A DNA stretch of 64,000 bases from JAAUUJ01 sp964392245 (GCA_964392245.1 CAYMOX010000016.1:1-64000); one strand, 5' to 3'. Shown: positions 54,568-63,959, counted from the first letter of the stretch. Translations and numbers: made by a program. Notes: generated by a model from the sequence alone, not told the origin.

Positions 54568-55162
54568 CTGGGAGAGGGAAGAGTTCGTCCGCAAAACTGG
54601 CCAGTTTCACAAACTGAAAGGGTCCCGAAAGTGAACCCCAGATCACCTGATCAGTCGCGGGGTCCAGCCCCTGATCCAGGCTCCAGAAGCGGGCATCAGT
54701 CAATTCAAACTCAGCCCGCAGATAGGTTCGCTGTTCCCGACGCACCACGATGCAGGTTTTCCCAGGAATACTTTTGCCTCTATAGGAAGCTCCAGTCCAC
54801 TCCACCTCAGTAATGCAGCCGGGTAAGACCTCCAAATCTGCAGATGTCAGGTGACGTAATCGCAGCCGATCCTGGCCTGCCCCTGCAAAAGCCTGAGGAT
54901 CCCGCAAACCGTAATTCTGGATGCGGATGCCAGTGGTGTCCTCCTGTAAGCAAATGACTCGTTGTCGATAGGGTTGTTGTAGGGCGATATCGTAGGCCTG
55001 CTCTACATAAAAACTCAATCCCCCCAGCAGATCCACAGACAATGGACACTGAAAAACGTGGATATTGGCAAACCAGACAGGCTCCCTTCTTGCCTGCTCA
55101 GCATTGTTAAAATGCCCCGCCATCCATCCGGCCAGTCGCTGCACTTGTGGAGAGAAGGTCAT
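54560..55162 (-). CDS. cpcT: Phycocyanobilin lyase, CpcT/CpeT family
   Basis: This 200-residue T-type bilin lyase should attach phycocyanobilin to the second cysteine (Cys153/155) of the phycocyanin or phycoerythrocyanin beta subunit. Family stretches are LAGWMAGHFNNAEQAR, FYVEQAYDIALQQPYRQR and VEWTGASYRGKSIPGKTC. The start is taken at ATG 55162 (MTFSPQVQ); earlier in-frame starts add only a few residues. It is divergent from the str operon, and its end overlaps the glycerophosphodiesterase gene. With heme oxygenase it shows that the organism builds phycobilisomes. Confidence 0.88.
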   Translation of the reverse strand: MTFSPQVQRLAGWMAGHFNNAEQARREPVWFANIHVFQCPLSVDLLGGLSFYVEQAYDIALQQPYRQRVICLQEDTTGIRIQNYGLRDPQAFAGAGQDRLRLRHLTSADLEVLPGCITEVEWTGASYRGKSIPGKTCIVVRREQRTYLRAEFELTDARFWSLDQGLDPATDQVIWGSLSGPFQFVKLASFADELFPLPGE

Positions 55163-55202
55163 GAGCATGCACACTCGCGGGCCTGTGAAATCCTACAACC
55201 AT

Positions 55203-55232
55203 TTGACACTTGAGTGCCTTCCTTGCTAAATT
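55203..55232 (+). promoter_or_regulatory. Putative promoter of the str operon
   Basis: TTGACA (55203-55208) and TAAATT (55227-55232) are 18 bases apart and lie 51 bases upstream of the rpsL start. The -35 box is perfect and the -10 is fair. Confidence 0.55.
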
Positions 55233-55283
55233 TGTTCTTCGTTGCCGTCTGATGCTTCATCAGGACATCCTGCCAAGCCGTCT

Positions 55284-55688
55284 ATGCCTACCATTCAACA
55301 GCTGGTTCGAGAAGAGCGAAGTGTTGCTCTGGAAAAAACAAAGTCGCCTGCGCTTAAAAGTTGCCCTCAGCGTCGCGGTGTTTGTACCCGAGTCTACACC
55401 ACAACTCCGAAAAAACCCAACTCAGCGCTACGCAAAGTGGCCAGGGTTCGCCTCACCTCAGGGTTTGAGGTAACTGCCTATATTCCAGGGATCGGCCACA
55501 ACCTGCAGGAACACTCCGTGGTTATGATCCGTGGCGGGCGGGTTAAGGATCTGCCTGGGGTGCGCTACCACATCATTCGTGGCACCCTGGATGCGGCTGG
55601 GGTCAAAGATCGTCTCCAGGGCCGCTCTAAGTACGGGGCCAAGCGACCCAAAAAAGATGGCGGTGCTGCTCCCGCTAAGAAGAAATAA
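55284..55688 (+). CDS. rpsL: 30S ribosomal protein S12
   Basis: This 134-residue protein of the decoding centre contains TTPKKPNSALRKVARV with the conserved lysine where streptomycin-resistance changes occur, and EHSVVMIRGGRVKDLPGVRY with the other resistance site. The C-terminus is lysine-rich (SKYGAKRPKKDG). The open frame begins further upstream, but ATG 55284 (MPTIQQLVREERS) is the family start. It is the first gene of rpsL-rpsG-fusA-tuf-rpsJ. Confidence 0.98.
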   Translation: MPTIQQLVREERSVALEKTKSPALKSCPQRRGVCTRVYTTTPKKPNSALRKVARVRLTSGFEVTAYIPGIGHNLQEHSVVMIRGGRVKDLPGVRYHIIRGTLDAAGVKDRLQGRSKYGAKRPKKDGGAAPAKKK

Positions 55689-55732
55689 GTATTCATTAGT
55701 TGAAGACCTTTACGGATTGATCACCCACCCCT

Positions 55733-56203
55733 ATGTCTCGTCGTAATCGTGCCCCTCAACGTCCTGTCAATGCCGATCCCAAGTACGGAAGTCGGCTAGT
55801 TTCTATGCTGATCAGAAAGATCATGCAGCAGGGTAAAGGCTCTGTGGCCACCCGGATCGTCTACGATGCCATGTCGATTATTCAGGAACGCACAGGAACG
55901 GATCCTCTGGTGGTGGTGGAAAACGCAGTCCGCAATGCCACACCCATGGTGGAGGTCAAAGCCCGCCGTGTGGGTGGGGCTACGTATCAGGTGCCCATGG
56001 AGGTGCGAGGTGAGCGGGGAACGTCACTTGCCCTCCGCTGGATTGTCCGTTTTTCTCGAGAACGCCCTGGGCGGAGCATGGCTTCCAAGCTTGCCAATGA
56101 GTTGCTGGATGCCTCCAATGATTCTGGCAACGCGATCCGGCGGCGGGAGGAAACCCACAAGATGGCTGAAGCCAACAAAGCCTTTGCCCATTACCGCTAC
56201 TGA
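55733..56203 (+). CDS. rpsG: 30S ribosomal protein S7
   Basis: This 156-residue rRNA-binding protein nucleates assembly of the small subunit head. It starts MSRRNRAPQRPVNADPKYGS and ends KANKAFAHYRY, both typical. The gene follows rpsL by 44 bases; a 115-base gap with a DnaA-box-like site separates it from fusA. The ATG is at 55733. Confidence 0.98.
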   Translation: MSRRNRAPQRPVNADPKYGSRLVSMLIRKIMQQGKGSVATRIVYDAMSIIQERTGTDPLVVVENAVRNATPMVEVKARRVGGATYQVPMEVRGERGTSLALRWIVRFSRERPGRSMASKLANELLDASNDSGNAIRRREETHKMAEANKAFAHYRY

Positions 56204-56237
56204 TCTGTGCTTGGGACGTTCAAGATTGGCATCGAGG

Positions 56238-56246
56238 TTATCCACA
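56238..56246 (+). promoter_or_regulatory. Single perfect DnaA-box sequence between rpsG and fusA
   Basis: TTATCCACA, the consensus DnaA box, lies in the 115-base gap between rpsG and fusA. It is a single copy with no second box nearby. It could be a DnaA-controlled site or chance. Confidence 0.3.
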
Positions 56247-56318
56247 AACAACGTTAGAATCGTAAACGAAAGTTTAGACAGAGACTTAACCTAATTCCTA
56301 GGGATCGAGGAGGTCATT

Positions 56319-58406
56319 GTGGCGCGTTCAGTACCGCTGGAAAAAGTTCGGAATATTGGGATTGCAGCTCACATTGATGCAGGTAAAACAACAACAACCG
56401 AGCGGATCTTGTTTTACTCTGGCATCATCCACAAAATGGGTGAGGTGCATGAGGGCAGTGCGGTAACTGACTGGATGGCCCAGGAGCGGGAGCGGGGCAT
56501 TACCATCACGGCTGCAGCCATTACCACCAGCTGGCAGGATCACAAGATCAACATTATTGACACTCCGGGACATGTGGACTTCACCATTGAGGTGGAACGT
56601 TCCATGCGTGTACTTGACGGTGTGATTACCGTCCTCTGCTCAGTGGGGGGTGTCCAGCCCCAGACCGAAACGGTTTGGCGCCAGGCGGATCGCTATAGCG
56701 TTCCTCGTATTGGCTTCATCAACAAGATGGATCGCACAGGGGCTGACTTTTTTCGCGTGGTCAATCAGATGCGGGACCGACTACGCTGCAACGCTGTTCC
56801 GATCCAAATCCCCATCGGCAGCGAAGATCAGTTCCAGGGACTTGTGGACCTGGTGGGCATGCGCACCTATCTCTACACCAATGATCTGGGGACCGACATT
56901 CAGGTGCAGGAGGAAATCCCCGCCGGTGTTAAAGATTTGGTGGATGAATACCGCGCCAAATTAATCGAAGCTGTAGCAGAAACCAACGAATCCTTAATGG
57001 AGCGCTTCTTCGCGGATGATCAATTCACAGAAGAAGAGATTAAAGCGGCGGTGCGTGCTGCCACGATTAGCGGCCAAATGGTTCCCATGTTGTGTGGATC
57101 TGCTTTCAAGAACAAAGGGGTGCAGCGGCTCCTGGATGCCGTGGTCGATTACCTGCCTTCCCCGGCGGAGGTTCCAGCGATCAAAGGTCTCCTTCCTGAT
57201 GGGGCTGAAGCCACCCGTACGTCTAACGATGATGAGCCCCTGGCTGCTCTGGCCTTCAAGGTGATGGCGGATCCCTACGGTCGCCTGACCTTCGTGCGCG
57301 TTTATTCGGGGGTCCTGGAGAAAGGAACCTATTCCCTTAACTCCTCCAAGAATAAAAAGGAGCGCATCTCTCGCTTGATTGTCCTGAAAGCGGACGACCG
57401 GATTGAAGTGGATGAGCTGCGAGCTGGAGATCTGGGTGCTGTTCTTGGTCTTAAGGACACCTTCACTGGAGATACCCTCTGTGATGATAAGAGTCCCATC
57501 ATTCTGGAGTCCCTGTTTATTCCTGAGCCCGTTATCTCTGTGGCAGTGGAACCCAAGACCAAGGGCGACTTGGACAAGCTCTCCAAAGCACTGCAGTCGC
57601 TTTCTGAGGAAGACCCTACCTTCCGTGTCTCTGTGGATGCAGAAACAAACCAAACGGTGATCTCCGGCATGGGTGAATTGCACCTGGAGATCCTGGTGGA
57701 TCGGATGATGCGGGAATTTAAGGTGGAGGCCAATGTGGGTGCCCCACAGGTGGCGTACCGTGAAACCATCCGCAAGGCCGTCAACAAGGTCGAAGGCAAA
57801 TTTGTCCGCCAGAGTGGTGGTCGTGGCCAGTATGGTCACGTTGTCATTGATCTGGAGCCGGGTGAGCCTGGCAGTGGGTTCGAATTCGTCTCCAAGATCG
57901 TGGGGGGTGTGGTTCCGAAGGAGTACATCGGTCCCGCAGAGCAGGGGATTAAAGAGGCTTGTGAATCGGGAGTGGTGGCGGGCTTCCCGCTAATCGATGT
58001 GCGGGCCACGATGGTGGATGGCTCTTACCACGAGGTGGATTCAAATGAAATGGCCTTCAAGATTGCGGGATCGATGGCCCTGAAGGAGGCTGTCAGACGG
58101 GCAAATCCAGTCATTTTGGAGCCCATGATGAAGCTTGAGGTTGAGGTTCCCGAAAACTTCCTTGGGGATGTGATCGGGGATATCAACTCTCGCCGTGGTC
58201 AGATGGAAGGCATGAACACGGACTCGAATACCGGCATGTCAACCGTGACTGCGAAGGTGCCCCTGTCGGAGATGTTTGGCTACGCCACGGACATTCGTTC
58301 CAAGACGCAGGGTCGGGGAACCTTTACAATGGAATTCTCCCATTATGACGAGGTTCCTCGTAGCGTTGCTGAGCCCATCATCGCTAAAAACAAAGGCAAT
58401 GATTAA
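56319..58406 (+). CDS. fusA: Elongation factor G
   Basis: This 695-residue translocase GTPase has G1 AAHIDAGKTTTTERILF, switch II region DTPGHVDFT, and G4 NKMD. All five domains are present at normal length. The start is a GTG at 56319 with a strong GAGGAGG at 56307-56313, five bases upstream. tuf follows 23 bases after the stop. Confidence 0.98.
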   Translation: MARSVPLEKVRNIGIAAHIDAGKTTTTERILFYSGIIHKMGEVHEGSAVTDWMAQERERGITITAAAITTSWQDHKINIIDTPGHVDFTIEVERSMRVLDGVITVLCSVGGVQPQTETVWRQADRYSVPRIGFINKMDRTGADFFRVVNQMRDRLRCNAVPIQIPIGSEDQFQGLVDLVGMRTYLYTNDLGTDIQVQEEIPAGVKDLVDEYRAKLIEAVAETNESLMERFFADDQFTEEEIKAAVRAATISGQMVPMLCGSAFKNKGVQRLLDAVVDYLPSPAEVPAIKGLLPDGAEATRTSNDDEPLAALAFKVMADPYGRLTFVRVYSGVLEKGTYSLNSSKNKKERISRLIVLKADDRIEVDELRAGDLGAVLGLKDTFTGDTLCDDKSPIILESLFIPEPVISVAVEPKTKGDLDKLSKALQSLSEEDPTFRVSVDAETNQTVISGMGELHLEILVDRMMREFKVEANVGAPQVAYRETIRKAVNKVEGKFVRQSGGRGQYGHVVIDLEPGEPGSGFEFVSKIVGGVVPKEYIGPAEQGIKEACESGVVAGFPLIDVRATMVDGSYHEVDSNEMAFKIAGSMALKEAVRRANPVILEPMMKLEVEVPENFLGDVIGDINSRRGQMEGMNTDSNTGMSTVTAKVPLSEMFGYATDIRSKTQGRGTFTMEFSHYDEVPRSVAEPIIAKNKGND

Positions 58407-58429
58407 TTAGATAAGGAAGTAAGAGCACA

Positions 58430-59659
58430 ATGGCACGCGCTAAGTTCGAACGGAACAAACCCCACGTCAACATTGGCACAATTGGCCACGTTGACCATGG
58501 CAAAACCACCTTAACAGCAGCAATCACATCAACTCTTTCAGCCATGGGTCACTCCAAGGCCAGAAAGTATGACGATATTGATGCTGCACCTGAGGAAAAG
58601 GCGCGGGGTATCACCATCAACACAGCCCACGTGGAATATGAGACTGATATTCGGCACTATGCCCACGTGGATTGCCCCGGTCACGCTGACTATGTGAAAA
58701 ACATGATCACCGGTGCCGCACAGATGGATGGAGCGATCTTGGTGTGTTCTGCTGCCGATGGTCCCATGCCCCAAACCCGCGAGCATATCCTGCTAGCTCG
58801 TCAGGTGGGTGTCCCCTCGCTGGTGGTCTTTCTTAACAAGGAAGACATGGTGGATGATGAGGAACTGCTGGAACTGGTGGAACTGGAAGTGCGGGAGCTG
58901 CTCTCTTCCTATGATTTCCCTGGGGACGACATTCCCATTGTCAAGGGTTCAGCTCTCAAGGCCCTGGAAAAAATGCAGGAGGCTCCTAAGACTCAGCGGG
59001 GCGAAGATCCCTGGGTGGACAAGATCTATGAGCTTATGGATGCTGTGGATGAATACATCATCACTCCAGAGCGGGATGTGGATAAGCCCTTCCTGATGGC
59101 AGTGGAAGATGTTTTCTCGATCACCGGTCGTGGCACCGTCGCCACCGGACGCGTGGAACGGGGCAAAGTGAAAGTGGGTGAAACCATTGAGCTGGTTGGC
59201 CTGGGTGAAACTCGTACCACGACCGTTACTGGAATTGAAATGTTCCAGAAGACCCTTGAAGAAGGTCTGGCGGGAGACAACGTGGGTGTATTGCTTCGGG
59301 GTATTCAGAAGAATGAAATTGAGCGGGGTATGGTGCTGGCCAAGCCCAAGTCCATCACGCCCCACACCAATTTTGAGTCGGAAGTTTACATCCTGAAGAA
59401 AGAAGAAGGCGGTCGTCACACCCCGTTCTTCTCTGGCTATCGTCCCCAGTTCTACGTGCGGACCACTGATGTGACGGGTACAATCGCAGCCTTCACCGCT
59501 GACGATGGCTCGCAACCTGAAATGGTGATGCCCGGTGACCGGATCAAGATGACCGTGGAACTGATCCAGCCGATTGCGATTGAACAAGGGATGCGTTTTG
59601 CTATCCGTGAGGGTGGCCGCACTGTGGGTGCTGGTGTTGTTTCCAAGATTCTGGAATAA
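58430..59659 (+). CDS. tuf: Elongation factor Tu
   Basis: This 409-residue GTPase brings aminoacyl-tRNA to the ribosome. G1 is GHVDHGKTTLTAAIT, switch II DCPGHADYVKNM, and G4 NKEDMVDD; domains 2 and 3 are complete and the protein ends VVSKILE. It carries the roughly 10-residue insertion (DIPIVKGSALKALEKMQEAP region) common to cyanobacterial and chloroplast EF-Tu. The start is ATG 58430 with AAGGAAG upstream. It is followed by a large hairpin before rpsJ. Confidence 0.98.
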   Translation: MARAKFERNKPHVNIGTIGHVDHGKTTLTAAITSTLSAMGHSKARKYDDIDAAPEEKARGITINTAHVEYETDIRHYAHVDCPGHADYVKNMITGAAQMDGAILVCSAADGPMPQTREHILLARQVGVPSLVVFLNKEDMVDDEELLELVELEVRELLSSYDFPGDDIPIVKGSALKALEKMQEAPKTQRGEDPWVDKIYELMDAVDEYIITPERDVDKPFLMAVEDVFSITGRGTVATGRVERGKVKVGETIELVGLGETRTTTVTGIEMFQKTLEEGLAGDNVGVLLRGIQKNEIERGMVLAKPKSITPHTNFESEVYILKKEEGGRHTPFFSGYRPQFYVRTTDVTGTIAAFTADDGSQPEMVMPGDRIKMTVELIQPIAIEQGMRFAIREGGRTVGAGVVSKILE

Positions 59660-59682
59660 CTTCCAGCTGTCCTAACATGATT

Positions 59683-59739
59683 GGGGCTAGCTGCGGTCTT
59701 GCCTCTTCCAGCCCAACGGATGCAGACCCAGCTAGCCCT
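59683..59739 (+). terminator. Long hairpin between tuf and rpsJ (possible attenuator)
   Basis: GGGCTAGCTG (59684-59693) and CAGCTAGCCC (59729-59738) are perfect complements. The stem extends inward through GGTC/GACC past one bulged base. A T-rich stretch (TGTTTACTTTCTTTCT) follows. It may be a partial terminator reducing readthrough into rpsJ, or a processing site protecting the tuf message. Confidence 0.5.
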
Positions 59740-59771
59740 GTTTACTTTCTTTCTCCCTCTGCAGTTGACCC

Positions 59772-60092
59772 ATGACTTCCACTCTTCCTCAACAAAAGAT
59801 TCGCATTCGTCTCAAGGGGTATGATCATCGCCTTCTGGATACCTCCTGTGAAAAGATTGTCGAGACCGCCAACCGCACCCAGGCCGTACCTGTGGGTCCG
59901 ATCCCTCTGCCCACCAAGCGACGCATCTACTGTGTGCTGCGCTCCCCCCACATTGACAAGGATTCTCGGGAGCACTTCGAAACCCGCACCCATCGTCGCA
60001 TCATCGACATCTACTCCCCTTCTTCTAAAACCATTGATGCGCTAATGAAGCTGGATCTGCCTGCTGGGGTGGATATTGAGGTCAAGCTCTAG
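59772..60092 (+). CDS. rpsJ: 30S ribosomal protein S10
   Basis: This 106-residue S10/NusE protein begins IRIRLKGYDHRLLDTSCEKI after a short leader and contains VGPIPLPTKRRIYCVLRSPH and ETRTHRRIIDIYSP. It acts in the ribosome and in antitermination with NusB. In cyanobacteria rpsJ follows tuf, separated from the S10 ribosomal cluster, as here. The ATG is at 59772. Confidence 0.97.
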   Translation: MTSTLPQQKIRIRLKGYDHRLLDTSCEKIVETANRTQAVPVGPIPLPTKRRIYCVLRSPHIDKDSREHFETRTHRRIIDIYSPSSKTIDALMKLDLPAGVDIEVKL

Positions 60093-60141
60093 TTCTGTCA
60101 GCTTTTCCGCGCCCCTATCTGAATTGTGAAGGAGATCTGGC

Positions 60142-60966
60142 ATGACTGCCTCGCAACCGATCCCTGTTGTCGTGAACGGTGCCCTGGGACGGATGGGGCG
60201 GGAAGTGGTGAAGGTGGTTTCTCAGGCCGCTGATATGTGCCTGGTGGGGGCGGTGGATCTGGAGCATGTGGGTGAAGATGTGGGGGAGCTGACCGGGTTA
60301 GGGAGGCTGGATGTCCCCTTAACGAATGACCTGCAGGCCCAGCTGCTGCTGCTCAGTCAGGAAGCAAACCCAGGCGTCATGGTGGATTTTACCCATCCGA
60401 GCTGTGTTTACGAGAACATTCGCTCAGCCGTTGCCTACGGGATTCGCCCAGTGGTTGGGACGACAGGGTTGACACCGGAACAGGTGCAGGCACTGATCGC
60501 TTTTGCTGACAAGGCCAGTGTCGGAGGGCTGATTGCACCTAACTTTGCGATTGGCATGGTCTTGTTACAGCAGATGGCCGTGCAAGCCTGCCAGTATTTT
60601 GAGCATGTGGAAATTATTGAGCTGCACCACAACCGTAAGGCGGATGCTCCCAGCGGTACCGCCCTGCACACGGCTGAGCTGATGGCCAATCTGGGGAAAT
60701 CTTTTAATCCCGCAGATGTGGAAGAAAAGGAAATGGTGGAAGGGGTGCGAGGGGGAGTGGTCAATGAAAATATTCGCATCCACAGTGTGCGGTTACCTGG
60801 ATTTCTGGCTCATCAGCAAGTGATCTTTGGGGGACTGGGGCAGATCCTGACGCTGCAGCACGACACAACGGATCGGATGGCCTTCATGCCTGGGGTGCTC
60901 CTCGCCATTCGCAAGGTGGTGCACCTGCAGTCGCTGGTGTACGGTCTGGAGAAAATTCTCAGTTAG
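60142..60966 (+). CDS. dapB: 4-hydroxy-tetrahydrodipicolinate reductase
   Basis: This 274-residue enzyme reduces 4-hydroxy-tetrahydrodipicolinate in lysine and diaminopimelate synthesis, feeding both protein and peptidoglycan. The nucleotide loop is VNGALGRMGREVV, and the active-site motif ELHHNRKADAPSGTA holds the catalytic histidine and lysine. AAGGAG lies eight bases before ATG 60142. It follows rpsJ by 49 bases in the same direction, and its stop overlaps the end of convergent xseA by four bases. Confidence 0.96.
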   Translation: MTASQPIPVVVNGALGRMGREVVKVVSQAADMCLVGAVDLEHVGEDVGELTGLGRLDVPLTNDLQAQLLLLSQEANPGVMVDFTHPSCVYENIRSAVAYGIRPVVGTTGLTPEQVQALIAFADKASVGGLIAPNFAIGMVLLQQMAVQACQYFEHVEIIELHHNRKADAPSGTALHTAELMANLGKSFNPADVEEKEMVEGVRGGVVNENIRIHSVRLPGFLAHQQVIFGGLGQILTLQHDTTDRMAFMPGVLLAIRKVVHLQSLVYGLEKILS

Positions 60967-62240
60967 TTAGCTTTGTCAGAAATCCCAGGGGCCGCTTCCA
61001 CCCGCACATACACCTGACCTGCAGCCAGTTCCAGGATCAGGGGTGTCCCTGGGGGTAGGGAAGGATCTCGCAACCAGGCCCCATCTTGAGTTCGGATCAG
61101 GGCATAGCCTCGGCGCAGAACTGCTTTGGGATCCAGGGCCTGTAGGTGAAGCGAGAGGGATTGCACCTGGACTTGAGCCTGCTGTAGGCGTTGGTCGAGG
61201 GCAAAGCGAAGCTGATGCTGCAATTGCTTCTCTGCTTGCTTGAGCTTGCTGAGTTGCTGGTCCAAGCGCAAATGCTGGAGACGAGACCTTAACTCCTGAT
61301 GTCGTTGCCGGGATCGCTGCAGGGCTGTGCGCAGACATGTGTGGAGATCTTCCTGTTGTTCCTGCAGTTCCATCCTTAACTGAGCCAGAGAAGGCACAAC
61401 AATTTCAGCGGCAGCGGTGGGGGTATGGGCTGCGTAGTCGGCGGCCAGATCGGCCAGAGTCTCATCCCGCTGATGACCGATCCCCGTCACCACGGGGAGA
61501 GGACATTCGACAATCGCTCTCACCACCCGCTCATCATCAAAACAATCCAGATCTTCGCGAGCCCCCCCGCCGCGAGACAGGATCACCACCTCTGCCCGGC
61601 CATCCTGAATCAGGGTCTGAAAAGCATTGACAATGGACTCAGCCGCCTGATCTCCCTGGACAGTTGCGGGTGCCAACACCACCTGCAGACCCGGATAACG
61701 GTAACGCCAGGTGCGCTGCATATCTCCCCAGGCTGCCGCTTGAGGGGAACTGATCACCCCAACCCAGCGTGGGTGGACGGGCAGAGGCAGTTTACGGTCA
61801 AGAGCAAACAAGCCTTCATCGGCCAGACGGCGGCGCAGCTGTTCCCGTTGCAGAGCCCGCAGCCCTTCTCCCGCAGGCAGCATTTGCCAGATCTGAATCT
61901 GATAGGTACTGGACTTGGCGTAGAGGCGCATTTGCCCCAGGGCCAGAATCTGTTGTCCAGCTTTCGGAAAGAAGGTTAGCCCCAACACCTGGGATTGCCA
62001 GACCACCCCCTTGAGCAGGTCGCCCGAAACTGGATCTGCCAGCGTTAAAAAAAGATGGCCATTACGGTGCACGCTGATGCTGGACACCTCTCCCGTGATC
62101 CAGAGGTGAGAGAGCACCGTATCCTCCGCAAGCAGATCCTGCAGATAGGTGGTGAGACCCTGAATCGAAATCACCCCTTGAGGAGCAGTACCGGAACCTA
62201 GCACCTCAAAACTGTCAAAGCTTGCTTCAGAAAAATTCAT
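60963..62240 (-). CDS. xseA: Exodeoxyribonuclease VII large subunit
   Basis: This 425-residue single-strand exonuclease subunit acts in DNA repair. The N-terminal OB fold (VLSHLWITGEVSSISVHRNG) binds single-stranded DNA. The catalytic core includes GVISSPQAAAWGDM, ILSRGGGAREDLDCFDDE and GHQRDETLADLAADYAAHTP, and a coiled coil follows (about 290-380). The start is ATG 62240. The small subunit gene xseB, which often adjoins it, is not seen here. It is divergent from the transporter gene, with 87 bases between. Confidence 0.95.
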   Translation of the reverse strand: MNFSEASFDSFEVLGSGTAPQGVISIQGLTTYLQDLLAEDTVLSHLWITGEVSSISVHRNGHLFLTLADPVSGDLLKGVVWQSQVLGLTFFPKAGQQILALGQMRLYAKSSTYQIQIWQMLPAGEGLRALQREQLRRRLADEGLFALDRKLPLPVHPRWVGVISSPQAAAWGDMQRTWRYRYPGLQVVLAPATVQGDQAAESIVNAFQTLIQDGRAEVVILSRGGGAREDLDCFDDERVVRAIVECPLPVVTGIGHQRDETLADLAADYAAHTPTAAAEIVVPSLAQLRMELQEQQEDLHTCLRTALQRSRQRHQELRSRLQHLRLDQQLSKLKQAEKQLQHQLRFALDQRLQQAQVQVQSLSLHLQALDPKAVLRRGYALIRTQDGAWLRDPSLPPGTPLILELAAGQVYVRVEAAPGISDKAN

Positions 62241-62327
62241 AACTCAGGCAGAAAGCGACAGGGTTAGATGCCAATAACCACAACCATACCAGTCCCCAAG
62301 TGTGCGACGATATGGCGGAAGTGATGG

Positions 62328-63590
62328 GTGGACACATACGTGCAGTGGATCGGTGTCGGTCTCCTGATTGGCCTGCTCTGGCTAATCTGGCAACTGCGGG
62401 ACATCTTACTGTTGGTATTTGCAGCAATTGTGATGGCGGTAGCCCTGGATACCTTCAGTCAGATCCCCCAAAGATATGGGTTTCGGCGAGGACCAGCACT
62501 GGCTATGACTGCTCTCACCTTGCTTGTTGGGGCCATTATGGTCGCTCTGATTGTGGTTCCTCCCCTGATTGAACAGTTGAATGGGCTCTACCAGGATATT
62601 CAACTGGGTCTCCAGGAGAATCCAGAGGAGTTAGCTAACTGGATTGCACGGGTGCAGGCATCAATTCAGAATATTCTCCCGATCCAGCTGCAAGTCACCG
62701 ATACCGATGGCAATACCCTTTCGGCGGAAGAACAACTGCGCTCCATCTGGCCCCAGCTACAGCCCACTCTCTCGGATTTTTGGCGGCAGGCTCAGGGTCT
62801 GATCTCCTCCTCCCTCACAAACCTGGTGAGCCTATTTCTCGTCATCATCTTGACCATCCTGCTGCTGCTGGATCCGGTTGCCTATACTCGCGTATTCACC
62901 CTGATCTTTCCAGCCTTCTACCGTCCGCGGATTGCATTTATCCTGCAGCAATGTGAAGTCACACTCCGCAGTTGGCTGGTGGGAATCCTGCTGACCAGTG
63001 TGATGGTCACGCTTTTAAGTGCCACGGGGTTACTGATCCTGAGGGTGCCTTATGTCCTCGCCAATGCGGTCCTGGCAGGAATGCTCAATTTTATTCCCAA
63101 CATTGGTCCAACCCTGAGTGTTGTGGCTCCCTTGGCTGCGGCCCTAACCGTCTCCGCCTGGAAAGGGATATTCGTCCTGATCCTCTATGTCCTGATCCAG
63201 CAACTGGAGAGTACCGTTCTGACGCCCGTGGTGATGTCACGGCAGGTGTCTCTACTCCCTGGACTGACGTTAATTGCCCAGGTGGTTTTTGCCACCTTTT
63301 TTGGGGTTCTGGGCTTGCTGCTGGCGGTACCTCTGGCGGCGGTGTTACAGGTCTGGATCCGCGAGGCGCTGATTCGGGATATTCTTGACCCCTGGACGAC
63401 CCCTCGTGCTTTAGCTCCGCGGATGTTTCCAGGTTCTCACCCCTTACCTCCCGTCAGCGAGGCTTATCTCGATCAACCCTCTGCCGGTGCTGCTGGGCCA
63501 GAAGACAGTGCTGGGGAGCCCCAAGGGCATGGCACAGGAAGCTCCCAAGCAGAGCCTAAGACTGCCCATGAACCGAAAAAGCTGACGTGA
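62328..63590 (+). CDS. AI-2E family transporter (PerM-like)
   Basis: This 420-residue inner-membrane protein has about eight hydrophobic segments and the family stretches NAVLAGMLNFIPNIGPTLSV and LIQQLESTVLTPVVMSR. The family was named for autoinducer-2 export, but most cyanobacterial members have no known substrate. The C-terminal 65 residues are a polar, disordered tail rich in proline, glycine and serine. The start is taken at GTG 62328; no better ATG precedes the first helix. Confidence 0.88.
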   Translation: MDTYVQWIGVGLLIGLLWLIWQLRDILLLVFAAIVMAVALDTFSQIPQRYGFRRGPALAMTALTLLVGAIMVALIVVPPLIEQLNGLYQDIQLGLQENPEELANWIARVQASIQNILPIQLQVTDTDGNTLSAEEQLRSIWPQLQPTLSDFWRQAQGLISSSLTNLVSLFLVIILTILLLLDPVAYTRVFTLIFPAFYRPRIAFILQQCEVTLRSWLVGILLTSVMVTLLSATGLLILRVPYVLANAVLAGMLNFIPNIGPTLSVVAPLAAALTVSAWKGIFVLILYVLIQQLESTVLTPVVMSRQVSLLPGLTLIAQVVFATFFGVLGLLLAVPLAAVLQVWIREALIRDILDPWTTPRALAPRMFPGSHPLPPVSEAYLDQPSAGAAGPEDSAGEPQGHGTGSSQAEPKTAHEPKKLT

Positions 63591-63959
63591 GACTGCCTCC
63601 CCAAGGCCCTGTCTGCAGATCAGGTCTTCAAGTCCACCGCTCATGGCCACCAAACCCAATCCCTGAAGGCATGAAATCAGGGATCAATTGATGGGCAGGA
63701 AATCGTGTATCGCTCTGTTAAAAACCCAGAACCACCTGTGATCTACGGCACTATAGTAAAGAATGTGCAGCCTTACTTCCAGTCAGAGCTCGTGGGAGTT
63801 TTCTGCTTCGCCTACAGTGATGAACCCAACAGACCGGACTTTCGAGGGTTGTGCAGCAGTTCTCTGGTGCAAAAGTTGGCTTGCGGCAGTACTTTCCCCT
63901 TGTAAAGATCCGAGTCCATAATCTGAAAACTGATTTGTACTCAATTGCGGGAGAAATCT
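63591..63959. other. Intergenic region, no gene seen
   Basis: This stretch separates the AI-2E transporter from the universal stress protein gene. A 66-codon open frame at 63705-63905 starts with GTG, lacks a ribosome binding site and shows no family character, so I do not call it. A promoter for the last gene must lie here. Confidence 0.5.

Noticed and set aside
63705..63905. 66-codon open frame before the universal stress protein gene
   Set aside because: GTG start without ribosome binding site and composition unlike the neighbouring genes.
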